Positions 1 through 14,400 of a stretch of DNA of 64,000 nucleotides are shown in pieces. A program made the translations under genes and the position numbers. Position 1 is the first letter of the stretch, and each line of letters opens with the position of its first letter. This stretch comes from Blastomussa wellsi (taxonomy: Eukaryota; Cnidaria; Anthozoa; Scleractinia; Plerogyridae). The stretch lies in contig OX393572.1 of the NCBI GenBank assembly GCA_947652115.1, forward strand, positions 16,827,771-16,891,770, given 5' to 3'. A model generated the notes under the pieces. The model was not told the origin of the DNA. It made no database searches and was given only the letters and a program-made list of their open reading frames with translations.

Positions 1-126
1 GCTGCAATAATTTATGTCCACCAGTCTTGGGTTAAAAATATGCCAGCGTTGAATACCTTGGCTTTCAACCTATACTGCGCATTTTACAACATTACTAAAA
101 AAAATTCCTTCTTGACTGAGTATTAA

Positions 127-2404
127 TTAGTACACCCAACTGACGGGGACCCATTGTGGTTCAGTGCTGAGTGCCTCAATAGCTTTCTTCAGCTCTTTCA
201 TGGCTTCATCCAGGTTTTCATTCACAATAACCTTATCAAAATAATGTGCATAGAGATTATAGAGCTTCTCAGACTCCTCCACTGTCCTCTGCAGATCTTC
301 ATCCTGGACAAAAACCAACAAGCTTATCAGTTAAATCATTTAAATTGACTTTGAAAAGGTGATTTAATCATTCAACACTTTTTATTATTGCTGGTAACTC
401 AAATTGAAGTATCCAGTTCCCATGACTAGTCTGTTTCTATATCAATTTAACCAAGTTCTCTAATTTGTATGGACTGAAAAGTTTACGAGATAGGAGGATC
501 AGTGGCCAAATGATTAGCATGCTACTGAAGATTCTGTATCAGGGTTCAAGCCCTGGCAACACCACATAAAAATGGACCATGCAAGTGTATGAATGATGAC
601 AGAATTTTTGTCCACAATGCTTACAGCAAATATTTAAAGCAAAATTATGAAGGTGGAAATTGCGAGGTAAATAAATATAAAATTGCCAAACTGTTGACAT
701 TTTCAGACATTCTCATTTTTCTGCAGAGTCGCCCTGCCTGGGGTCACTTCATTGTGCTATTAGGCAAGACACTTTAATCTCATGCTGCCTCTCTCCACCC
801 AGGTTTATAAATGGGTACAGGTCAATAGAAGGGGTAAGTTTCAAAAGAAACTGTGGTGCTGTGTCGGTGGGAAGTATAACAATATAATTTGGTTTTATCA
901 ACTGGGCTGATAATGTGAATTGGCCACCGTAAAGAGATTCAAGAGCTGACTTCTGGGGATAACCCTACAATGCACAAGTATCCTATCCAAGGAGGAGTAG
1001 AAATACATACTCCTAGTCACTTAATGTTACAGAATCTGGAATAAGCTCTAGACTGTTGATCAAAAGGTAATGATTCCATTTACTGCCCTCCTTGATTCAA
1101 TAAGCACCTTACAGACCCAGCACTATACCAACATGGGCAGTGCTGTCAGAGTTCATTGACAACCTGAACTCGTCTTCTTCTCAGTTTCCACACAAGCTCA
1201 GAATTCATTTAAATAAAGCATCTCTTTTTCTTTACACATTTATTTCAGATGAAAGAAATATAATAAGCATTCCCTGATAAGAGCCCTCCCAATAATATTA
1301 TGCCCTGGGTGCTAAATTGGATTATCATGGTACTTGATTCTAGGTTAGAATCTTTCTCAGGCAAATCAAGTAAATGTAGCCTGAAGCTTGGTCGTGGGTT
1401 CGAGTCCCACCTGAGCCATTGAAATTTTTTCAGTGGTCAGCATAAATCAGTGTTAAAATATAGAATTACATAGTATTTGAATATAATTTGGTTTTATCAA
1501 CTGGGTTGATAATGTCAATTGGCCACCGTAAAGAGATTCAAGAGCTGACGTTCCGAGCTTTAGCCCTTCGTCAAAGCGAATCCATTCGCTCCGACGAAGG
1601 GCTAACGCTCGAAACGTCAGCTCTTGAATCTCTTTATGGTGGCCAATTAACATTATCAACCCAGATGAAGGACAGACAAGGAGTGGAATCTTCCAAACTT
1701 AGTGCCATTTATATGCTTCCATTTAAAATAACTAAAGAAACAAAATTAAGCATATTTCAATATAAGATTATTCATAATATTCTTCCACATGGGGCTTTGC
1801 TGCACAAAATGAAGATCGTAAGCTCTCCTCTCTGCATATATTGTGACTCCCTAGAAACACTATCCCATATGCTGGTTAATTGTTTTGTAATCCAAAAGTT
1901 TTGGTTTGAAGTAATTAGCTGGTGGAATAATCACAGTGGTGAACGTTTGCTATTTGATGACTTAAGTGTAATGTATGGGTATTATCCAGAAGATCCCAAA
2001 ATGTATATCCTTAATTATTACATCCTTCTTGGCAAGAGACACATCTTCCTGCAAAGAAGCGAATTTAAACCCCCAAGCTTTGATCATTTTCTTGAATTTG
2101 TTAAAGGCAAATTAATTGTGCAAAGATCAATTTTTTATTCCAAAGGCCAAAAGGCAAAATTTCTTTCAATATGGAAGCCTCTCCTCTCTTTATTGTAATT
2201 GATCAGATTTTAATCTACGTACGCGTCAAGCAAGCCTGTTTGTATTATGTATTAAGCATTGTTATCTCAATTCTTGTATTATAATTGTTGTAACCTTAAA
2301 TTTTGTAGCGTAAGTGTTATTTGTGATGTTGTGACAATAAAGCTTTTCTACAAAAAAAAAAAAAATCAACCCAGTTGATAAAACCAAATTATATTGTTAT
2401 ACTT

Positions 2405-2446
<42 letters not shown>

Positions 2447-5400
2447 CTATACATAGTATTTGAACTTATGATAATAGGTGCGGCTAAACACACCACTGTA
2501 AACGACATTTCCCACGGTAAATTACCCCTTGGTACATTAGCCTTGGGTTTTAGTTTACCGCGCTTAACTGTGTGTAATTCACCAAGGTAAAACTAAACTG
2601 TCACTTAGCTCAGGGAAAAGAAATTTGATGTCACTTTCCTCTCACCATTTGCTGAAGAGCAAGTAGGTTTTTCATTATGGAAACTACTAACAGTTATTGG
2701 GCTGTTATCCTGGATAGAGTACTAGGCTGGAAGTTCGAAGTTGATCTTAGATTAATCCTCACGAGTCTGGTTTAGAAATCCACTGTACAATTCAGCAACC
2801 ATACAACTGGTCGGCTGAGAAACAGGTTGAGAGGTCGTCTGAAATACACATGACACTCACAGCATTGCAGCTAATTGCCCGAAATTCTTCCATTTACTGT
2901 ATGTGTGAAAGTTGTTTATTCTGTCAACGACGCGAATGAAACGAGCGAAGGAAAACAACTGTTCGTTTCCACGTGCTTATGACAAACAGAGAATCGTCAT
3001 TGGCTCTTGTACCTTGGGAATCAATACTTCCAACTTACCACATTAAACATCTTGAGTGCTTTGTGTGATCTTTTTGACATAATTATCCATGGATATTTGC
3101 CATGGGAAATTTACCTCGGGAAATGTTGGTCACACAGCACACTGGCTAAATGCAATTTCTCATGGTTTTACCACGGTAAAACTGCCCTGTGTAACCGCAC
3201 CTAATGTGATATTTTTTACAGACAGTTAAAGCACATAATCAGTTTATCACAACAGAATCATCAATCATTATACAATTTCAGAAATGGAAAACAAACTGAA
3301 ATGACATTGCTCCATGATTTACTAGTTCTGAACTCACCGTCTGTTTCTTAGTGATGGTACCCTCTGATGTGGCACGCTTGTGAATCTCTCTGAGGGCATC
3401 AATTGGTGGTGAGGCAATAAATACAACATATGGCATAAATTCTGGTGTCTTGAGGATCTTCAATGCCTGCAAACAAACCAAATAATCATAGGTTACCTTA
3501 GAAACTCTCCTATGAACTGCAGTTCAGACATCACCTATAAAAAAAATTATATCGGTGACATTGGGAGGATTAGGATTAGTTTTTTTGCCATGGTTTTTCG
3601 CTTGGAGGCTGGTTTCACTTTTTTGTTTTCACTTTTCAGTTTTGACCATAATTATTTGTAAAGTCATGTGACAAGAACAGAAATGCTTAGTCGCACAGCG
3701 CACATCTTTCTCGGATGAAACCAAAGCCAATAGATAGAGAGCATTCAGAGGCAAAATCTGTCGTATGATTTTGTGGAGAAAAGCTCATTCATGTCCAATA
3801 CACCCGCACTGTATTGATCCGTTGAAGTCATGTTCAGTTCGTTCGATTTGTACGGATCGTTTAAATGTTCTACGCTCCATAGTGGGGTTGACGGTTCGTA
3901 TATTGTATAATACATCCCAACGATCCGTAAATTTCAAACAGATCGTCATCCCTTCTTACGGAACGAAAAGGGCAATCAACGGTCCGTACGTTTCGCACGC
4001 ATCTCATTAAATCGGAGGCCATGTGTGTGTGTTAACGGATCGTTCAATTCGTTCGATTTGCAATTCTTGCATCTCATTAAACCAACAGAGTGTAGTCGTT
4101 GCAGCTCATAATTCTTGCTTGGAAGGGAATACTGTATAAATGTATATTCTTCGTTCTAAATTTGGAAAATACCAGACATGCTTTCTAGCTGTGTTGAAAA
4201 ACCCGAAATGCAAGAGTGTGATTCGTAATTCCTGCTTGGAAGGGAATACTGATGACATGTACATTCTTAATAATTCTAAATGGAATATACCAGCCATGAA
4301 TATAGTATACATGTATATTCCTCGTTCTAAACGTGGAAAATACCAGGCATGCTTTCAAGCCGCATTGAAGAAGCCGAAACGCAACGACTTCAGTCACTCT
4401 TTAACATGTACTGTAAGTGCCTGTTCGCGTGCGTTTTGTAATTCTTGCTCGAAAAGGAAAGTCGGCAAATACTGTATACATGTTTATTCCTCGTTCTAAA
4501 CGTGGAAAATACCAGCGATGAATACAGTATACATGTATATTCCTCATTCTAAATGTGGAAAATACCAGGCATGCTTTCAAGCCGCATTGAAGAAGCCGAA
4601 ACGCAACGAAAAGGACGATAAGCAGTCTGACCAACACATTCATGATCATCATAAGATGAATTTTTTCATGTCTCCCAATATACAATCCGCAAACTCTACT
4701 ATGGAGCGTAGCAAATTAATGATCCGTACGAAACGAACAGATCATCACCGTCTGCCTCACATTAGAAGGGTGATTTTTTTCTATGTCCCCTAAATGAGAT
4801 GCAATATACCATCCATCAACACTACTCTACGGAGCGCAAGACATTTAACTATCCGTACGGATCGAACGGATCGTCAAGCCTTCTGCCCCACACACTCAAA
4901 ATCATCACTAGGGTGATTTTTTCTACGTCCCCGTAATGAGATGCAATATACGATCCGTAAACTCTACTCTACGGAGCATAAGACAGTTAACGATCCGTAC
5001 GGATCGAACGGATCGTCAAGCCGTCTGCCCCACACACTCAAGATCCTCAGAAATGTGATTTTTCTAAGTCCCCTTAATGAGATGCAATATTCCATCCATA
5101 CACTCTACTCTACGGAGCGTAAGACATTTAACGATCCGTACGGATCGAACAGATCGTCAAGCCGTCTGCCCCACACACTCAAGGTCCACAGAAGGGTGAT
5201 TTTTTTCTAAGTCCCCTTAATGAGATGCAATATACGATCCGTAAACTCTACTCCACGGGGCGTAGGCCAGTTAACGATCCGTACGGATCGAACGGACTGA
5301 ATATGATTTTAACGGATCGATACAGTGCAGGTGTATTGGACAACCCTCGAAAAGCTACGATGTCATAAAATTTTTGTCACATCATAACTTTAACAGCATT

Positions 5401-8400
5401 GTGAATTTCAAAAAATCCCTACAACAAATTTTGCATCTGAATGCACTCTATCCATTGGCTTTGCTCTCGTTCGAGAAAGGCGCAAGCTGTGAACGTCTTA
5501 AGTGCTTTTGTGTTCTGGTCATTTAACTTTCCAAATATGATCAAAGCTGCCAAAAGTGAAAGCAATAGAACATACAGTATACATTAAAAAAGGTTTTCTG
5601 AGCGATGCATGACACATTTTAAATAAGATAAATACATTGGGTTAAGGTGGTAGGATTGACTTTAGACGGTCCACTTTGGACAGATATTTCTCGAAATTAA
5701 AGAAACCGTCTGAAAGAAAAACATGACAGGCTGAGACAAAAAAAGGTGGGCTTTTAAAAAAATGATGTCTGAGGTGACAATTTTCACACCTCAGGTGACA
5801 AATCCCAAATGAATTGCGGGCTCAAAAATAAGACTTTTGCATTTTATGGCTTTACCTTTTGACACACAGTTTTAAATAATATCAGAGATTATTCCCATCC
5901 AGAAAAGGAAAAAATCTGTGGAAGCCCCGATTGAGACCATGTTTATTTCACGAGATATTTGTTGTCATAGTAAAGGAGCATGCATCATATTTTTGCGTGG
6001 CGATATTATTGAGAAGAAAGCTCCTTATCAGGACTCCCGCAGAAAGTTTCTTTCTTATCTATAGAATAAACTGTGTAAACTTTATCCAAAAACGATAATT
6101 CTTTGTTTTTATTATTCAAATACCTTTAAATGCGGTCTGTACATTCCCTCAATTTTATGCAATTCATCGCATAAATCTCTTCGTGAATGCTTGTTTTGCA
6201 GGAGCCATCTTGATTTCTCCTTAGAAAACCACTGTCCAAAGTGGTGTTTGCATTTACAAAAGGGCCGATTAATAGTCGAAAAATGCCAAAAATCTACGAT
6301 GTTATCTGTCCATTGACGAAGATCAACATGGCGTCATGCATAGCAACGATGTGAAATTGAGACCTTGGCTAAAGAGCACAGCAGATAATAGGCATACCGA
6401 GTTACTGTGCACATATCCCGTGAAGATGTCTTGTCATGTAATGGTGTTGTGTAAATATTGTGTCACGAATTCGAGAAACGAATTTAAGTGCAATACAGCA
6501 TTGGGATGGAGCTACAATGCCAAGGGAGCACACAAAGGACACAAGTTAACTTTATTTATGTTCTCTATTTTTAATTCAAAACGCATGAATTGCTTTGAGC
6601 GACTGATTTCGGCGTAAAGTTTATATTTCGCAATGATTGATAGTGTAACACAATGCCTCTTTCTAAATCACGCTTGTCCTCCCTAGCAACCTGACTCTGG
6701 GCTTTGATTATTCCACACGTAGCAAGAAATAAGAGCTTATCATTTGGGATTATGAATAAATCTATGTTAATGTTGGTTTTTTGGCATGTTTCATTTTTGA
6801 GCTAAAGTCGATTCAACCACTTTAAGCCAATGCTCTGAAAACGATGTTGCCAGTAACCATTAAATGACATTCTGAAGAACAGCAGAGTTTTCTTACCGTA
6901 GGGTTAATGTCCAGAATGCACATCTTTCCTGAGCGCATGACATCACGAATGCTGTCAACCTTGGTTCCATACAAGTTACCTTCATAGTCCCCGTGCTCAA
7001 GATACTTTCCAGCCCTGATATCTGCCTCCATTTCTTCACGACTTGCAAAGTGATAACCTTTGCCATTTTCTTCGCCTTCTTTTGGCTCACGTGAAGTGTC
7101 TGTGTGTAAGAATAGATTTTTTAATTATCAAAAGATCAAAATATCTGGTGGTCATAGGGTAATTTCCATTTACCGAAAAATTTCAAAAAGTTTGGTATGA
7201 ATTCAAATGGAAAGCCTGCTTCATTTCATTCTGGCCAGAATATTCGGGACCACTTCTGGAGGTGGTCCACTTTGACCGGTCAGACTGGTGGAAATGAAAT
7301 TTACCATTCCATAACAAACTAGTTAGTTGCCCTACTTCAGTTCAGCAGATTTGTTGTTGTTGTTACAAAATGTAACAGATCATTCCTCCTTGGCATGGTT
7401 GATCATGAGTTGGTTTGAGTAGTCGGACTGAATGAATGGAAATCACCCATGGGCATCTCAAATGCATCACACTGTCACTGAACTTTCTTGTTTGATGTGA
7501 ACGATGTGAAGAAAGTCGACATCGACAATGACAAAATATTCCAGTTGTCACCGTCGGTGGGGAGAGATGTTTAGGATCATTGGTACTTACGAGGAATGGT
7601 GGTACCAAATCTGGACCTGTCTAACAGAATCATCCTGTTCTTTAGTGTCCTTCTACCTACCCCTTGGGCACCTGAAAAAAATCACACAAAATAGAAATTT
7701 AACTATTTCATTTTGCAATTTCTATGAGAAATTTTCTTAGACTACAACAATCACTGGAGACAGCAGCAAACATAATTATTGAAAATATAGTTATAAGGAG
7801 CCTATCAGGACAGGTCTCGACCAAGAGAAGGTGCTATTAAACAATACAATCAATCTACAAGTTTTGAGTGTCCCTTTCTAGCATTATTATTACCAACAAG
7901 CACCAGCGTCTTGCGATGAAACGGTGGCATCTTGGCAACTTCTTCATAAATAGTCATTTCATGTCTGTCAAAGTCTTACAGAAAAAAAAGAAAAAGTTAA
8001 AATTAATTACCGGTATCTATAACAGCTATGCAAACAGTCACCTAAGCACAACAAACAATAAAAGAGCCTCATTAAGACTTCAAATGAAACATTGTTTTTG
8101 GTGATATCATTAGTAACAACTTGTACATGAGCAATGTCTACTAACCAGCATTTTTTGCAGACTTGTACATAATCTTTTGCTTCTTTTTGCCACCACACAC
8201 TGCAAATCAAGAAAATATTAGAAACTACTATTTAAACATCCAATTAAACGGCATATTTGAACTTCATTAACCCCTGTATACAATGCAAAGATATTTGCAT
8301 ATTTCAACTTCAGATTGGCCTCTATCAGGCTCAAAATTGAATTAATAAGCTTCTTACAAATTTCAAGATAGAAAATCTAAAGGTTAGTTGACTTGAATTT

Positions 8401-11400
8401 AATTTGCTTTGAAATGTGTTGATGACGGAAGGGTAGATGACATTTTGATGTTAACAACTTAAAAAAGTTGACGTACCTTCAAATACTCATAACTGTTGTA
8501 ATAGTAGCCGTCTAAGTGTATTTTATGTTAGACTTTTCATGACTTATTATATACATGTTGGACTGACCTGTGGACATTCCATGTTTCATTACATGATGTA
8601 TAGAGTTAGTTGCTCGGTAGCCATGTTGGCTTTCTACATTAAAGTCAAGAGTTTGTTCTTTCTACCTTAGTTTCTCGTGCATCGTCTATCGACAAAACTA
8701 CAACAATAACACTAACAGACTGTTCTTAGTATGGAGAATTTCATATCAATATCAAAGTGAAATTCAAAGAAACTTTCTTCTGCGTCAGGTATTGTTTGCA
8801 ATAATGATGACTTGTTGATGATGATAATAAAATGACAGTGATGAAGACAACGACGGTGATGGTGATGATAAGGATATTTTGTGATTCAAGTGAATAAATG
8901 AAATTTCACATACCATTATTCACTTTCAAATTTCCAACTTGTATGGGTACATTTGGAACTCACAAAGTGACCAGCTCCCAGTTGACTTGATAGTTCAGTT
9001 GGTAGAGCACTGCACCCGTATAGTAGAGTTCATGGGTTCAAGTCCCATTTAAGTCTGAATTTTTCTTTTCTCAGCTGCTTAAGTTGAGTACATAACAACG
9101 ATGATCTCTTTGTTATAACAATATTTTCAAACAAACTCTGATGGCAACTTACAAAATCCACTACCAGGTCTGTCTTTCTTAACAAATGATCTTCTCCTAA
9201 AGGTCAATGCAGATACATACACTTTAATGCACAGTAACTAATGTTCCCAAACTCATTAATAATTCATCAGGTTAAAACAAAGGAAACCAGAACCGTAACT
9301 ATGGTTTGGAAATGGGACCTTTATTTCTTCGTTTTCTCTGCAGTTTTAGTTTCGATTGAGATGATATTATATCAGACACTCAAGACAGTCTTTCATCACA
9401 TTTTCGAACACCTCGAAGTTTGTCAAAAATACTCCGCTGCACGTCGTATTTTCAACTCTCTTCTCGGTGTTTGGATATGCTGATGAAAAACTGTCTTTTG
9501 TGTTTGGTATATTACCAGAAATTATTCTTTTTTACCATGTGTCAAGGAAAGTCTATAATTATTTAGATATAATATAATAATATAGTTATTTGTGGCATGC
9601 CGGACCATGTGGCTCCGCGGCTTCACGACCTTTGCTCAGACACTTAGCTGTTTTATCGTGAACTCGTAAGGATGACTTGCGACAAGTCTAGAGCAGTCCT
9701 ACAGTCCCGTAAGGAACAAACAAGTGTAACAGGTGCTATTTGGGGGGATGAAAAACCAAGGCCTTCATGGTTGAAGAATAATAAATTTTAAAGTGGTACT
9801 ATGACCAAAATGTTTACCATCTGCTGTTACTCAGCTCGCAAACTCAAGCCTGTGATCTATCCAAAAAAGCAATCTCACGCGCGAGTTAGCTTATGACATA
9901 ATATGCACATAATTTCTTCAACAACATGGAGGTACATGTAATTCACTGAAACAGGATGAATTTCGAGATAATCTTTACCAGAAAATAGGCTTTCAATTTT
10001 ACTGTGAAGCGATCTCAAGGAAGATGTACCACAGTGACTTTAAGAGATTTATGACTGACTAATACTAAAGTTAAAACAAAAGTCTGATACTACCTTTCCT
10101 CAAATATTTCACTTGGGATAATTCCTGCTTCATTGGAACCAGCAGTTCTCTTTGCCTGAAATAAAAATTGAAATTTATATAATGACGCCATATCCAATTT
10201 AGAATGTAACTCAAAGTGAAATGAATGCTGCAGACCATCACTTTCCAACAAACATCACACAAGTATACATTATAGTATGCATTATCACATAGTATATATT
10301 TTTAAGAATTCAATATTTTAAAGGAATTTATTTGTTTCACGAATAAAGAGCTTTATGCATTGCCCCGCCTATTTTATTCTTAGCCAGAGCTTGGCGAACT
10401 TGGCAGTCTTAAATAAAGTTTGCTACAGGTAGGTTCATCTCAATCGTTAGGGAATTGGCGTACATGGCGTATGTGTTGTCATAAACAAACAGTTTGATTT
10501 CAGATTGATTTTGGTGGAGGGATAAGGTTAGTTTGCTGAGTTTGCCCACCTCCACCCCAACGCGCCTCCTTAGTTTTAGCAAATTTGAATTCCCTAATTT
10601 TGGGACATTTTTAACATTATTATGAGAAAGTATTTCAAAGTTTGCCTTAAATCTTATTCTTTTAATTATTTGTTTCTCTTTTGTTGATGAGCGTTAGCTT
10701 GACTTTAGATGGCAATTGCGATTTCCTGCCTTCACCTTTGCGAGGCAGATGGTAGTTTGATTGTAACTTAAGTCAAGGTTCAAATTAAAGCAGCTTTGTT
10801 TTAACAAAGCCAAAATTCTCTCATATTAATGTGTTTGTTAATTGTCTGCCCAGCAAACAGAGCACGCTATTGATAGCCAAGTTGTTGTGCTGGTTTATTC
10901 AATTTATTGGCAGGCACAATGCATAAATAATTTTTATGTAATATAGTTAAGATAATAGCGTCCACAATTATATAATTTGGTTTTATCAACTGGGTTGATA
11001 ATGTGAATTGGCCACCGTAAAGAGATTCGTGAGCTAACGTTTCAAGCGTTAGCCCTTTGTCGGAGCAAATCAAGGAATTGTGGGCTGTGTGTGGTTTATA
11101 TACCGAAAGATGGAGCTTCACGATTGGTTGGTGCCTGGTAACGTGAAAACAACAAAATAAATTAGTTGAATGAAAAACTTTCGTTGATACTGTGAGGATT
11201 AAGAGTGCTGATTTGAAAAATAAATTTTTGTTCTAGAGTTTTGCGGCTTTCCGTGCTTCCTTGGTGAAGGGAAAGGCCGCAGACTGCCATATGTTGCTTA
11301 GAATGATTTGGGAGATTAAAGTGTCTCGCGACGGGTTTAGATGCATTTTTGTCGTCTTTCTCTACGTCCCGAAGGTGTTCTCGGAATCGGTCGCCTAATC

Positions 11401-14400
11401 GTCTCCCTGTTTTGCCGATGTATAACTTTTTGCAAAGAGTACAAGCTATGCAGTAGATGACATTGGCTGAGGTACAGGTGAAATGATCAGTGATCTTGAT
11501 AGATCGCTTGGGTCCCGATATTTTGTCAACGTTGTGAATGAAAGGGCATGTTTTGCATTGTGTGCGAGCGCATTTAAAAGATCCGGGTTGATCACTTGTT
11601 TGGAATTGTGAATCTTTTCGCAACCTCCATTAATTTCACGACAAAAACATAGGCAACGTTTTAGTCAGAAGTGACCATTTGCAGCGTTCAGATGTTTCGA
11701 ACATGAAGCAACATGACTTGAGTATAATTTATGGTTTTTTATTCAGCAAATGCATTTTTTAGATTTTTTAATTCCTAAACTTCAAGGCAAAAAACTGTTG
11801 CGCCATGTTTACCCTTCATAAACATAAAAAAGGTTTTGTACTCTTTATTTTATGGTATTGCTGCGGTGGTAACGAAGGCCTTTTTGATGAATTTACGGTA
11901 GTAGAATTTAATCTGCACCAGTTAAAAACAGTGTTGGAATTGTAGCCATGGAATAAAGCTTATTTATCATTGCAACTGACATCAGTTCTGACAGCTGTTC
12001 AAGTTCATGACCTTCATTATTCCTCGTGCGACTCAGCATGAAGGACTTGGATTTATCTGAAGACGTACGACTCATAATTACATTGTAAATTACGTTTGTT
12101 CATGTTTTGTACTGGGGCACCATCCAGTTTCCTCTCAAACATGCCATAAAACAATCAAGTTCAGACATCGCCATGACTTTCAAGCAATGGGTCTTGTTTC
12201 TACTGTGCTTTATAACTAACAAATTTGTGAAGTTCGTGATGGTCGAAGTCGTGAACTTTGTTTTGAAGTTCGCGATTTGATTGTCTAACTGGCCACATAA
12301 TTGCCTACTTCACAACATACTTCCCAATTTCCCAGCGAACTTCTCAATGCGGTGCGGAAAAGTAATCGACTGTAATAAAGTCTTCATTATCATCATCATT
12401 GACAATGTGAATGGTTATCAGGATAGTTATAGAGAATACTTACTTGCCACCAATTGGGATCATCTTGCTCAACAATCTGAAGTACATCACCATTCTTAAA
12501 GGGCAGACCAGCATCTCGGCATGGGATCATACTGTCTTTATCTGGATTGTAGTCAAAATGAGCACGTACAAATACCTACACAACAAGTTAATTACATGTT
12601 ATAGACTGTGCAAGTGCAAGTGGCTACAAACAAAAAGGACAAAAGCTTCAAAAAGCTTCAAAATTATCATGCAACAGGTAAGGAGGTACGTCATATACAC
12701 TTGTCTGACAAAAGCTTCAAAATTATCATGCAACAGGTAAGGAGGTACGTCATATACACTTGTCTGACAAAAGCTTCAAAATTATCATGCAACAGGTAAG
12801 GAGGTACGTCATATACACTTGTCTGACAAAAGCTTCAAAATTATCATGCAGCATGTAAGGAGGTAACTCATATACACTCGTCCGACAAAAGCTTCAAAAT
12901 TATCATGCAACAGGTAAGGAGGTACGTCATATACACTTGTCTGACAAAAGCTTCAAAATTATCATGAAACAGGTAAGGAGGTACGTCATATACACTTGTC
13001 TGACAAAAGCTTCAAAATTATCATGCAACAGGTAAGGAGGTACGTCATATACACTTGTCTGACAAAAGCTTCAAAATTATCATGCAACAGGTAAGGAGGT
13101 ACGTCATATACACTCGTCTGACAAAAGCTTCAAAATTATCATGCAACAGGTAAGGAGGTACGTCATATACACTTGTCTGACAAAAGCTTCAAAATTATCA
13201 TGCAACAGGTAAGGAGGCATGTCATATACACTCGTCTGACAAAAGCTTCAAAATTATCATGCAACAGGTAAGGAGGTACGTCATATACACTTGTCTGACA
13301 AAAGCTTCAAAATTATCATGAAACAGGTAAGGAGGTACGTCATATACACTCGTCCGACAAAAGCTTCAAAATTATCCTGCAACAGGTAAGGAGGTACGTC
13401 ATATACACTCGTCTGACAAAAGCTTCAAAATTATCATGCAACAGGTGAGGAGGTATGTTATATACACTCGTCTGACAAAAGCTTCAAAATTATCATGCAA
13501 CAGGTAAGGAGGTACGTCATATACACTCGTCTGACAAAAGCTTCAAAATTATCATGCAACAGGTAAGGAGGTACGTCATATACACTCGTCTGACAAAAGC
13601 TTCAAAATTATCATGCAACAGGTAAGGAGGTACGTCATATACACTCGTCTGACAAAAGCTTCAAAATTATCATGCAACAGGTAAGGAGGTATGTTATATA
13701 CACTCGTCCGACAAAAGCTTCAAAATTATCATGCAACAGGTAAGGAGGTACGTCATATACACTTGTCTGACAAAAGCTTCAAAATTATCATGAAACAGGT
13801 AAGGAGGTACGTCATATACACTTGTCTGACAAAAGCTTCAAAATTATCATGCAACAGGTAAGGAGGTACGTCATATACACTTGTCTGACCAAAGCTTCAA
13901 AATTATCATGCAACAGGTAAGGAGGTACGTCATATACACTTGTCTGACAAAAGCTTCAAAATTATCATGCAACAGGTAAGGAGGTACGTCATATACACTT
14001 GTCTGACAAAAGCTTCAAAATTATCATGAAACAGGTAAGGAGGTACGTCATATACACTTGTCTGACAAAAGCTTCAAAATTATCATGCAACAGGTAAGGA
14101 GGTACGTCATATACACTCGTCTGACCAAAGCTTCAAAATTATCATGCAACAGGTAAGGAGGTACGTCATATACACTTGTCTGACAAAAGCTTCAAAATTA
14201 TCATGCAACAGGTAAGGAGGTACGTCATATACACTTGTCTGACAAAAGCTTCAAAATTATCATGCAACAGGTAAGGAGGTATCTCATATACACTGACATT
14301 TTCTCTGTGTTTCTGCTGAGTTATGGGAACCCAGGGAATGGCTGGGAGAACTAGAGAAAGCTGTGAAAACCACAGCCTAAGCCTTCACTTATGTTTCTAT

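Larger units (their letters stand above)
1481..2449. mobile_element. Compact Penelope-derived palindromic element with a nested LINE
   Basis: A 14-bp direct repeat (TACATAGTATTTGA) lies at 1467-1480 and 2450-2463, marking a target duplication. The element itself is 1481-1664 plus 2375-2449, about 259 bp, with inverted arms meeting near 1580-1600. A LINE fragment (1665-2365) interrupts it and has its own 9-bp duplication TCAACCCAG. The same terminal sequence follows a GIY-YIG endonuclease ORF at 10970-11623, tying it to Penelope-like elements. Both arms carry hammerhead-like cores. Confidence 0.75.

Noticed and set aside
1488..2198. A 236-codon open frame
   Set aside because: The first third is Penelope terminal repeat read in frame; only the part from 1665 is LINE protein. 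It is a chance fusion across an insertion site.
8986..9056. A definite functional tRNA-Thr gene
   Set aside because: The fold is nearly complete, but the anticodon stem has a mismatch and tRNA-derived repeats are common here, so it is kept only as tRNA-like.
12638..14295. CRISPR-like array
   Set aside because: Whole 59-bp units repeat with no unique spacers, and the setting is an animal intron. It is a minisatellite.
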